A DNA stretch of 64,000 bases from an uncultured Reyranella sp. (lineage in GTDB: Bacteria; Pseudomonadota; Alphaproteobacteria; Reyranellales; Reyranellaceae), in contig NZ_CAMFKM010000006.1 of NCBI RefSeq assembly GCF_945957355.1, forward strand, positions 300,949 through 364,948. The letters are read 5' to 3'. The notes under the pieces are model-generated. The model had not been told where the DNA came from. It ran no database searches and was given only the letters and a program-made list of their open reading frames with translations. The translations under genes were made by a program, and so were the position numbers. Below are positions 57,712 through 64,000 of the stretch, piece by piece. The stretch's first letter is position 1, and every line of letters starts with the position of its first letter.

Positions 57712-58190
57712 GTTCCGAGGCGGACACTGGCCAGGGTTTCGAGCGTGTCGCCGGTTCGGCGCAGCAGCTCCAGCTCTTCGATCCGGCCGGTCATCGGCAG
57801 GTTCTGGCGACTGACGATGCGCGCCACCTGCTCGGCGTCGGCGGGGCTTCGGAACCGGCCGAGCGTGATGTGCGGCTCGAACGGCTCGCTGCCGGGAACG
57901 GGGTTCAGTTCCTCATGAAGGGCCGTCAGTTCGGCTGCACCATCCGAGGGCTCGGCATAAAGATAGAGGTCGGATCGCACGATGCGGTCGATCTGGAACC
58001 AGAACGGCCGCTGCGTGACGTCCTGCAAGGCCGCGCGCAGCTCGGCCTCGCAGTCGCCTGCGGCACCGAACACGAGAGTGAAGTGCGGGCCGATCAGCGC
58101 GGCCTCACCCGGATGGTACTGCGCCCGCAGCCGATGCAGAGCCGCGTCGTCGGCCTCGCCGAGTACCGGCCAGGCCACGACGTAGAGCAT
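57708..58190 (-). CDS. 2'-5' RNA ligase/RNA 2',3'-cyclic phosphodiesterase family protein
   Basis: A 160-residue two-histidine (2H) phosphoesterase. The two HxT motifs are His36-Phe-Thr38 (GPHFTLVF) and His107-Ile-Thr109 (EPHITLGR), spaced as in LigT/ThpR-type proteins. These open 2',3'-cyclic phosphates on RNA or nucleotides. It starts one base after the DUF169 stop and overlaps the decayed hydrolase by four bases, so it is inside the metY operon. The physiological substrate is unknown. Confidence 0.85.
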   Translation of the reverse strand: MLYVVAWPVLGEADDAALHRLRAQYHPGEAALIGPHFTLVFGAAGDCEAELRAALQDVTQRPFWFQIDRIVRSDLYLYAEPSDGAAELTALHEELNPVPGSEPFEPHITLGRFRSPADAEQVARIVSRQNLPMTGRIEELELLRRTGDTLETLASVRLGT

Positions 58191-58191
58191 C

Positions 58192-59019
58192 TCAGCTGTA
58201 GCTCTTGGCCATGCCCAGGGCCGGATCCATCACCGCGCCGTAGGGCGGGAACGGATAGCGCAGGCCGTTCTTGCCGAGATGACCCATGCCCTCGACCGCG
58301 CGCAGCAGCTCGTCCGGCGGACAGGCCATCAGCAGCTCGTCGTCGGCCACGCCGCCATATCGCCGCTCGGCGAAGCAAGGCAGCGACAGCGAGGTCTGGC
58401 GCGTGGCGAGCGCCCTTCCCCACGAATCGGCGCAAGCGCTCTCGCCGGTCACCGTAAAGTCGTAGCGGCGGTAACGGTGATACTGCAGGCCATTGATGAA
58501 ATAGATCATCTGGCCGGGCGTTCCGTAGAACAGGCAGATGTCCGGCGGGTCGAGCCGCGCCGAGCGCAGTGGCGACACGACGAGGCCGTTGTACTTGCCG
58601 TCCGGCACGCGCGGCATCTGCGCCTGGTGGGCGGCCGAGGCTTCCTTGTTGCCGAACCACACGCCGTTCATGTGGTCGCCCGAGAGGAAGCCCTCGCCCG
58701 GATGGTTGAGGCCGACGACGCCGCCGCAATTGCCGCCGCGCGTATTGTCGACGGTGATTCCCAGGGTGAAGCCGTACCAGCGCGACTGCGTCACCATCTG
58801 GCACATGGTGAACTTGAAGCCCTCGGTCGGCTTGCGCACGCCCTTGATCTTGTCCATCTCGGCCGGGTCCTCGAAAAGGCGCATGCCGATCGGCTGGGTG
58901 CGGATGCGCAGCAGTTCGATCAGCTTGTTGCTGGCCTCGGCCAACATGGCGCCGGTAATGGTTTCCGGCGGCGTCCATGGGGCGGTCTTGTAGCCCGGCG
59001 GCAGCGTCTGGACGTTCAT
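58192..59019 (-). CDS. DUF169 family protein
   Basis: A 275-residue protein of the DUF169 (COG2043) family of unknown function. Family traits are LLRIRTQPIGMRLFED near residue 40, the Cys-containing FTMCQMVTQSRWYGFTLG, NCGGVVGL, and the LPCFAERRYGGVADDELLMACP segment near the C terminus. The conserved Cys residues might bind a metal or cluster; this is inference. It lies 21 bases after the SDR gene and one base before the LigT-like gene on the same strand. Confidence 0.85.
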   Translation of the reverse strand: MNVQTLPPGYKTAPWTPPETITGAMLAEASNKLIELLRIRTQPIGMRLFEDPAEMDKIKGVRKPTEGFKFTMCQMVTQSRWYGFTLGITVDNTRGGNCGGVVGLNHPGEGFLSGDHMNGVWFGNKEASAAHQAQMPRVPDGKYNGLVVSPLRSARLDPPDICLFYGTPGQMIYFINGLQYHRYRRYDFTVTGESACADSWGRALATRQTSLSLPCFAERRYGGVADDELLMACPPDELLRAVEGMGHLGKNGLRYPFPPYGAVMDPALGMAKSYS

Positions 59020-59040
59020 TGTTGTTTCCTCCGTGTCTGG

Positions 59041-59778
59041 CTAGGTGAGGTTCAACCCACCGTCGGCGATGACGATCTCTCCGGTAACGTAGTCGTTGGC
59101 GCACAGCGCGGCCACCAGATCGGCGATGTCCTCCGGTTTCGCAGGTCGCTTCATCGGCGACTTCGCTTTCCAGGTTTCCAGCATGTCGGGCCAGTTCGCC
59201 GTCATCGGAGTCTCGACCAGGCCCGGCGCCACGGCGTTCACGCGAATTGCCGGTGCCAGAGACAAGGCGAGCAGCTTCGTCACGTGATGCAGCGCCGCCT
59301 TCGAAGCGGCGTAGGGAATGGACGACCCTTTCGGCCGAGAACCGGCATGCGTGCCGATATTGACGATGCTCGCGGGCCGGCCGCTTTCGCTGGAGGTGCG
59401 CAGCGCGGCTTCGGCCTCCGCAACCAGCATGAAGGGCGCGATCAGGTTGACGTCGAGCATCTGCCGCCAAAGCGCCGGCGTCGCAGCCTTGAGATCGGTG
59501 TGCGGGATGCGGATCGACAGGCCGGCATTGTTCACCAGCACGTCGAGGCGGCCATGGGCCTCGAGCACCGACGCGACGAGACCGCGTGCCGCCGTCTCAT
59601 CGCCAAGATCGGCCTGGTGATAGCTGGCCTGCTTCAGCTCGGCGGCCATCGCCATCCCCACGTCGGCCGAGCTGCGCGAATGCAGCGCCACGGCATAACC
59701 GTTGCGCGACAGGCGGCGCGCGATGGCGGCGCCAATTCCGGAGGTGGAGCCGGTGACGAGAGCGACGCGTTCAGACAC
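59041..59778 (-). CDS. Short-chain dehydrogenase/reductase
   Basis: A 245-residue classical SDR with cofactor motif TGSTSGIG (10-17), NNAG (83-86), the catalytic Tyr156-xxx-Lys160 (PYAASK) and a C-terminal VIADGG. The usual catalytic Ser position reads Thr143 in VNIGTHAG, a tolerated change. It oxidises or reduces an alcohol/ketone with NAD(P)(H); the substrate is unknown. The first 8 bases overlap the end of the upstream hydrolase gene. Confidence 0.88.
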   Translation of the reverse strand: MSERVALVTGSTSGIGAAIARRLSRNGYAVALHSRSSADVGMAMAAELKQASYHQADLGDETAARGLVASVLEAHGRLDVLVNNAGLSIRIPHTDLKAATPALWRQMLDVNLIAPFMLVAEAEAALRTSSESGRPASIVNIGTHAGSRPKGSSIPYAASKAALHHVTKLLALSLAPAIRVNAVAPGLVETPMTANWPDMLETWKAKSPMKRPAKPEDIADLVAALCANDYVTGEIVIADGGLNLT

Positions 59779-60559
59779 AGGACTTCAATGCCTCCAGCGC
59801 CTCGTCGGGACGCTCCACCATCATGAAATGCCCGCAGTTCGGGATTGTGACGGACGTCGAACCGGCAATCGCCGCAACCAGTGCCTTGGCCTTCGGCGCG
59901 GGCGTCATGAGATCGCCGTCCCCCAGCACGAAGACGGTCGGGCACTTCACGGCCGCCGCCCGTGCCGGCGCATCCTTGTAGGCGTTGCAGGCCGCCAGAT
60001 CGGTATGGATCACGTCCGGCCTGTTGCCCGCCAGCACCGCCAGCGATTCGCGTCGCAGCCACAGGCCGGGCGAGACCATGCCGCCTTTGTGCAGCGCATT
60101 GCCCATGCCCCAGAAGGTCATGAGTTCCTGCACCTTCAGCGTGTTGGCCTTGGCCGATTCGAGCATCTCGGGATGCACCGGCATTTCCGTTGCCACACCG
60201 CACAGGCCCAGTGCCCGCACCTTGTCGCCGTGGCGCGCCGCACAGTCGAGCGCGACCAGTGCACCCATCGAGTGTCCGACGAGCGCCGCCTGCCTGAGGC
60301 CCGCTGCCTCGATCAGGCGCGCCGTCCAGTCGGCCATCGCTGGAATGCTGTTGAGCACCGGTCCATCGGACCAGCCGTGCGCCGGGAAATCGACGGCCAG
60401 CACGCTGCGGCCGTGATGGGCGAACCAGCGCGTCTGCAGGCGCCAGGCGGTGCGGTCGAATCCGGCGCCATGAAGGAAGACGATCGCGGGCTTGCCTGCA
60501 TCGAACTCGGTACCGCCGGTCGTTGCGAAAACGGTCCGGCCATCGACGGTGAGCTTCAT
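59771..60559 (-). CDS. Alpha/beta fold hydrolase
   Basis: A 262-residue hydrolase with the HGAGFDRTAW oxyanion region (about 30), nucleophile elbow GHSMG (Ser97), FVLGDGDLMTP (Asp near 225) and late NCGHFMMVERP (His near 248). All catalytic residues are in place. It resembles esterase or C-C hydrolase members, with no precise substrate. It starts two bases after metY ends, and overlaps the SDR gene by eight bases. Confidence 0.88.
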   Translation of the reverse strand: MKLTVDGRTVFATTGGTEFDAGKPAIVFLHGAGFDRTAWRLQTRWFAHHGRSVLAVDFPAHGWSDGPVLNSIPAMADWTARLIEAAGLRQAALVGHSMGALVALDCAARHGDKVRALGLCGVATEMPVHPEMLESAKANTLKVQELMTFWGMGNALHKGGMVSPGLWLRRESLAVLAGNRPDVIHTDLAACNAYKDAPARAAAVKCPTVFVLGDGDLMTPAPKAKALVAAIAGSTSVTIPNCGHFMMVERPDEALEALKSCV

Positions 60560-60561
60560 GG

Positions 60562-61857
60562 TCAGCCCTTCTGCGCGGCGCGCAGCGCCGGCCCAAGATC
60601 GTCGATCAGGTCTTCGGGGTCTTCCAGGCCGACCGAGAGCCGGATCATGCCTTCGCCGATGCCCGCTTCCTTCAGCGCCGCCGCATCGAGCTGGGCGTGC
60701 GTCGTCGAGGCGGGATGGATCACCAGCGACTTGGCGTCACCGACATTGGCAAGATGCGAAAACAGCTTCAGCCGCTCGATGAAGCGCCGGCCGGCCTCGC
60801 GGCCGCCCTTGATGTCGAAGCTGAAGATCGAGCCCGTGCCCCTGGGCAGCAGCTTCTGCGCCAGAGCATGATCGGGATGCTCCGGCATGTCGGGCGAGGC
60901 GATGCGTTCCACTGCGGGATTGGCCTTCAGGAACGCTATCACCTTGCGCGCATTCTCGACGTGACGCGCGACGCGGAGCGGCAAGGTTTCAAGGCCCTGG
61001 ATCAGATAGAAGGCGTTCTGCGGTGACAGGCAGCAGCCGAAGTCGCGCACGCCCTCGGTGCGAGCGCGCATCACGAAGGCATGCGGCCCGAACTCCTCGG
61101 CAAAGTCGATACCGTGATAGCCGGCATAGGGTTCGGTGAGTGTCGGGAACTTGCCCGAGCCTTCCCAGTCGAAGCGCCCTGAGTCGACGATCACGCCGCC
61201 GATCGCCACGCCATGGCCGCCGATGAACTTGGTGGCCGAATGGAAGACGATGTCCGCGCCCAGGGTGAGCGGCCTGCACAGGACCGGCGAGGCGAAGGTG
61301 TTGTCGACCATCAGCGGGATCTTCGACTCGTGGGCGATCGCGGCGATGGCCGGAATGTCGAGCACCTCGCCGCCCGGGTTGCCGATCGTCTCGCCCAGCA
61401 CGAGGCGCGTCTCGGGACGGATGGCCTTGCGGAAACCCTCATGGTCGCGCGGGTGGACGAAGGTCGTCTCGATGCCGAAGCGCGGCAGGGTGAGCGCCAG
61501 CATGTTGCGCGTGCCGCCATAGAGCGACGTCGAGGCGACGATGTGACCACCCGCGCCCATGAGCGTGGCGATGGCGATGTGCAGCGCCGCCTGGCCGCTC
61601 GACACCGCGAGCGCGCCGGAGCCCTCCTCGAGGGCCGCCACCCGCTCCTCGAACACCGAAACGGTCGGATTGGAGATGCGGCTGTAGATGTGCCCGCCGA
61701 CCTCGAGGTTGAACAGGCTGGCCGCATGATCGACGTCGCGGAAGACGAAGGACGTCGTCTGGTAGATCGGCACGGCCCGCGCGCCGGTCACCGGATCGGG
61801 ATGCTGCCCCGCATGCAGCGCCAGAGTATCGGGCTTCAGGAACTTGGCTTCGACCAC
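60562..61857 (-). CDS. metY: O-acetylhomoserine sulfhydrylase-like PLP enzyme
   Basis: A 431-residue Cys/Met-metabolism PLP enzyme. It has the start DTLALHAGQHPDPVTGARAVPIY, YSRISNPTVSVFEERVA, the PLP lysine Lys210 in FHSATKFIGGHG, and the long insert region YAGYHGIDFAEEFG that marks O-acetylhomoserine (thiol) lyases (MetY) against shorter gamma-synthases. It makes homocysteine from O-acetylhomoserine and sulfide. First gene of a minus-strand operon with the hydrolase, SDR, DUF169 and LigT-like genes. Confidence 0.92.
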   Translation of the reverse strand: MVEAKFLKPDTLALHAGQHPDPVTGARAVPIYQTTSFVFRDVDHAASLFNLEVGGHIYSRISNPTVSVFEERVAALEEGSGALAVSSGQAALHIAIATLMGAGGHIVASTSLYGGTRNMLALTLPRFGIETTFVHPRDHEGFRKAIRPETRLVLGETIGNPGGEVLDIPAIAAIAHESKIPLMVDNTFASPVLCRPLTLGADIVFHSATKFIGGHGVAIGGVIVDSGRFDWEGSGKFPTLTEPYAGYHGIDFAEEFGPHAFVMRARTEGVRDFGCCLSPQNAFYLIQGLETLPLRVARHVENARKVIAFLKANPAVERIASPDMPEHPDHALAQKLLPRGTGSIFSFDIKGGREAGRRFIERLKLFSHLANVGDAKSLVIHPASTTHAQLDAAALKEAGIGEGMIRLSVGLEDPEDLIDDLGPALRAAQKG

Positions 61858-61891
61858 ACGGGCCTCCCCTCTCTGCGCAGTCCCGCTACCA

Positions 61892-62080
61892 TCACTTCTT
61901 GAACAGGGAGGCGGCGGCCGCGGCGTGACTCTGCTTGGCCTTGATCTTCGCCTCGACCCTTTCGAGCTCGGCCTTGAGCACGTCGACGTATTCCTTCAGG
62001 TCATCGACGTTCATGACATCGAGATTCCTGGGCTGTGTCTTCTTCTGTCGGGGGTCGAGGTCGTCGAGGTCGAAGGCCAT
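61892..62080 (-). CDS. DUF1192 family small protein
   Basis: A 62-residue protein with an acidic N terminus (MAFDLDDLDPRQ) and a central amphipathic helix (MNVDDLKEYVDVLKAELERVEAKI) that can form a coiled coil. It is typical of the DUF1192 family of alphaproteobacteria, and the neighbourhood with a PIG3-type oxidoreductase and a TrcR-like gene is also usual there. The function is unknown. It is divergent from the quinone oxidoreductase gene. Confidence 0.85.
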   Translation of the reverse strand: MAFDLDDLDPRQKKTQPRNLDVMNVDDLKEYVDVLKAELERVEAKIKAKQSHAAAAASLFKK

Positions 62081-62146
62081 GGCGCATCTCCACGGAAGCG
62101 GCTAAGGCAGGACTAGCACCGCTCCACCTGCTTCGAAAGGCCGACC

Positions 62147-63139
62147 ATGAGTGCCCTGCCCGCGACGATGACCTGCATCGAAATCACGAAGTATGGCGGG
62201 CCGGAGGTGCTGGTACCGACGACGCGGCCGGTGCCGCAGCCCAAGGCCGGGGAGATCCTGATCAAGGTCGCGGCGACTGCGGTCAACCGGCCCGACATCT
62301 CCCAGCGCCAGGGTAACTATGCACCCCCGCCGGGTGCCTCCGACCTGCCGGGCCTCGAAGCCTCCGGCACCGTCGCCGCGCTGGGTGACGGGGTGAGCGG
62401 CTGGAATATCGGTGACGAGCTCTGCGCGCTGACGCCGGGCGGCTCCTATGCCGAGTATTGCATCGTACCGGCGCCGCAATGTCTTCCACTGCCCAAGGGG
62501 TTCGACCTGCTGCACGCCGCGGCGCTGCCGGAGAATTACTTCACCGTCTGGCACAACCTCTTCGAGCGCGGCCAGCTCAAGGCCGGCGAGACCGTGCTGA
62601 TCCATGGCGGCGCGAGCGGCATCGGCACTACCGCGATCCAGCTCGCCAAGTCGTTCGGCGCAACCGTGCTCACCACCGTACGGACGCGGGAAAAGGCCGA
62701 CGCCGTGAAGGCGCTCGGGGCCGACCACGCGGTTATCTACAAAGACAACGACTGGGCGGCCGAAGTGAAGAAGCTGTCGGGCGGCGTCGACGTCGTGCTC
62801 GACATGGTGGCGGGCGACTACCTGCCGAAGAACCTGTCGCTGCTGAAGCTCGACGGGCGCTGCGTCGTGATCGCCGTGCAGGGCGGCGCGACGGCGACGA
62901 TCAGCGCCGGCTTCCTGATGGTCAATCGCCTGACGCTGACGGGGTCGACGCTTCGGCCCCAGAGCGTCGAGAGCAAGGGCCGCATGGCGCGCGGGCTGAA
63001 GGAGAAGGTCTGGCCCCTGCTCGAAGCCGGCAGGATCAAGCCGATCATCTACAAGACCTTCCCGTTCACCGACGCCGCCGGCGCGCATGCCGAACTGGAG
63101 CGCGCCGACCACGTCGGCAAGGTGATGATGACCGTCTAA
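62147..63139 (+). CDS. NAD(P)H quinone oxidoreductase (PIG3 family)
   Basis: A 330-residue medium-chain dehydrogenase without structural zinc. Typical points are CIEITKYGGPEVLVPTTRP at the N terminus, RPDISQRQGNYAPPPGASD, the nucleotide motif LIHGGASGIGTTAIQLAKSFGA, and the late GSTLRPQSVESKGRMARGL. The order and RPD..QR..Y motif indicate the PIG3/TP53I3 group of NADPH:quinone oxidoreductases. GAAAGG precedes ATG 62147. A strong terminator hairpin follows its stop. Confidence 0.9.
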   Translation: MSALPATMTCIEITKYGGPEVLVPTTRPVPQPKAGEILIKVAATAVNRPDISQRQGNYAPPPGASDLPGLEASGTVAALGDGVSGWNIGDELCALTPGGSYAEYCIVPAPQCLPLPKGFDLLHAAALPENYFTVWHNLFERGQLKAGETVLIHGGASGIGTTAIQLAKSFGATVLTTVRTREKADAVKALGADHAVIYKDNDWAAEVKKLSGGVDVVLDMVAGDYLPKNLSLLKLDGRCVVIAVQGGATATISAGFLMVNRLTLTGSTLRPQSVESKGRMARGLKEKVWPLLEAGRIKPIIYKTFPFTDAAGAHAELERADHVGKVMMTV

Positions 63140-63150
63140 GAAATAGCACT

Positions 63151-63175
63151 CCCCTTTGCGGAGCACGCAAAGGGG
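63151..63175. terminator. Bidirectional terminator hairpin
   Basis: A perfect 10-bp stem, CCCCTTTGCG (63151-63160) with CGCAAAGGGG (63166-63175), closes loop GAGCA. It lies between the convergent oxidoreductase and TrcR-like genes. The flanks are not T-rich, but the shape and position are convincing. Confidence 0.75.
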
Positions 63176-63187
63176 AAGAAGCGGGGA

Positions 63188-63820
63188 CTACTGCTCGCTG
63201 ACGTCGGGCTGGTCGGCTTCGGCCGGATCGACGTCGGCGGCGTCCTCGACCACGCCCGACTGCGCCGCTTCCTTCTTGCGCGAGGCATCCTCGCGGGCGG
63301 CCTTGCGGCGCGCTCGGTCGACAGCGTCGTTCAGATCCTTGAGCGTACAGAGACCGAGCGTCACCGGATCGCGCGGTCGCAGGTTCTGCATGTTCCAATG
63401 CGAACGGTCCTTGACCGACTGCACCGTGCTCTTGGTCGAGCCCACCAGCTTGGCGACCTGGCTGTCCTGCAGTTCGGGGTGCGTTTTCAGCAACCAGGCG
63501 ATGGCGTCGGGACGATCCTGGCGCTTGGCGACCGGCGTGTAGCGCGGGCCCTTGGAGCGGGCCTGCGGCATCGGCACGTCGCGCGGGCTGAGCTTCAACC
63601 GGGCGTTGCTGTCGGCCTCGGCCCGCTTGATCTCTTCCTTGGTCAGCTGGCCGTTGGTGGTCGGATCGTAGCCCGTCATGCCGCCAGCGACTTCGCCGTC
63701 GGCGATCGCCTGGATCTCGAGCGGATGCAGGCCGGTGAAAGCCGAGATCTGATCGAAGGTCAGGGTCGTGTTCTCGACCAACCAGACGGCGGTCGCCTTG
63801 GGCATCAACACTTGTGACAT
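63188..63820 (-). CDS. TrcR-like cell-cycle regulator (DUF1013)
   Basis: A 210-residue protein of the DUF1013 family, whose Caulobacter member is named TrcR, a cell-cycle transcriptional regulator. It shows MSQVLMPKATAVWLVENTTLTFDQISAFTG at the N terminus (read in parts), a DGEVAGGMTGYDPTTNGQL region, and a helix-turn-helix-like QVAKLVGSTKSTVQSVKDRSHWN around 120-145. A charged Ala/Asp/Glu-rich tail follows. I chose ATG 63820 (GGAGAG seven bases upstream); the longer open frame has no similarity. Highly conserved in alphaproteobacteria. Confidence 0.92.
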   Translation of the reverse strand: MSQVLMPKATAVWLVENTTLTFDQISAFTGLHPLEIQAIADGEVAGGMTGYDPTTNGQLTKEEIKRAEADSNARLKLSPRDVPMPQARSKGPRYTPVAKRQDRPDAIAWLLKTHPELQDSQVAKLVGSTKSTVQSVKDRSHWNMQNLRPRDPVTLGLCTLKDLNDAVDRARRKAAREDASRKKEAAQSGVVEDAADVDPAEADQPDVSEQ

Positions 63821-63894
63821 GAATTCACTCTCCTGCGCCCGGATATAGAGGCCGGCCCGGGCGCCGCCAACCCGAAAAGCGCATAGCTGAAAAT

Positions 63895-63925
63895 GGAAAC
63901 GGCCGGGGTCGCCCCCGGCCGTTCC
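63895..63925 (-). terminator. Terminator hairpin after the OmpA-family gene
   Basis: GGCCGGGG (63901-63908) pairs with CCCCGGCC (63913-63920). The stem extends to GGAA(A)C/GTTCC with one bulged A, loop TCGC. On the minus strand it is followed by CCATTTTC, and it lies 24 bases after the OmpA-family stop. Confidence 0.7.
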
Positions 63926-63948
63926 TGAAGTCAACGCTTCGGATCGTC

Positions 63949-64000
63949 TTACTGGATGACGATTTCGACGCGGCGGTTCTGCGGCTCGCGGACGTTCGGG
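63949..64000 (-). CDS. OmpA-family protein, C-terminal end (partial)
   Basis: Only the last 16 codons are in the window: PNVREPQNRRVEIVIQ and TAA. The EPQNRRVEI motif is the end of the peptidoglycan-binding OmpA C-terminal domain. The rest of the gene lies beyond 64000, so size and subtype are unknown. Confidence 0.8.
   Translation of the reverse strand, partial: PNVREPQNRRVEIVIQ

Overview
The window is a G+C-rich chromosomal segment that looks alphaproteobacterial. The evidence is the order uvrA - ssb - gyrA - coaD, the DUF1192 / PIG3-type quinone oxidoreductase / TrcR-like (DUF1013) neighbourhood, the UvrA whose first zinc finger reads CPVS, and the pho/phn and TRAP/HyuAB gene content. A soil or freshwater rhizobial or Reyranella-like lineage would fit, but the genus is inference only. 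I see no prophage, insertion sequence or CRISPR array.

Layout. 1-4.6 kb: a PEP mutase/isocitrate lyase-fold protein, a BASS-type transporter, a translationally coupled DUF3300-DUF2950 secreted pair and a GFA zinc protein. 4.6-4.8 kb: palindromic intergenic repeats. 4.8-11.4 kb: a phosphonate module. phnW-phnA-phnY convert 2-aminoethylphosphonate to phosphonoacetaldehyde, phosphonoacetate, then acetate plus phosphate. A divergent LysR gene and a Na+/Pi cotransporter preceded by a Pho-box-like repeat follow. 11.3-23.1 kb: one tightly packed minus-strand operon, hyuA-hyuB-dctPQM-glutamine synthetase-like-Fe-ADH-sarcosine/dimethylglycine dehydrogenase-like. It looks like uptake and breakdown of an N-methylated or cyclic amide compound. 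23.2-26.1 kb: an MlotiK1-type cyclic-nucleotide-gated K+ channel coupled to a KstD/fumarate-reductase-like flavoprotein.

26.1-38.6 kb: a surface or extracellular polysaccharide locus. It has GDP-mannose synthesis (manC), an amidinotransferase, two CslA-like GT2 synthases, a DevBCA/MacAB-type exporter, an outer-membrane polysaccharide export lipoprotein, a STAS protein, a GT21-like glycosyltransferase and a KpsMT/Wzm-Wzt ABC exporter. 38.6-56.8 kb: mostly housekeeping genes. These are tRNA-Lys, coaD, gyrA, a HAD phosphatase, a DCC protein, ssb, an MFS carrier, uvrA, an acid-ceramidase-like Ntn hydrolase, an APH-AAA kinase fusion, a CDF pump, pdxH, fabI, aroC, a small membrane protein and sppA. 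56.9-64 kb: a minus-strand operon metY - hydrolase - SDR - DUF169 - RNA 2',3'-cyclic phosphodiesterase - decayed alpha/beta hydrolase, then DUF1192, a quinone oxidoreductase, the TrcR-like regulator and the 3' end of an OmpA-family gene.

The three most distinctive parts are the HyuAB/TRAP/GS/ADH/flavoprotein catabolic operon, the mannan-like polysaccharide locus with an embedded amidinotransferase and two exporters, and a perfect 13-bp inverted repeat over the start codon of the ceramidase-like gene. A pseudogene at 56938-57711 preserves a readable decay history. No intergenic stretch exceeds about 300 bases.
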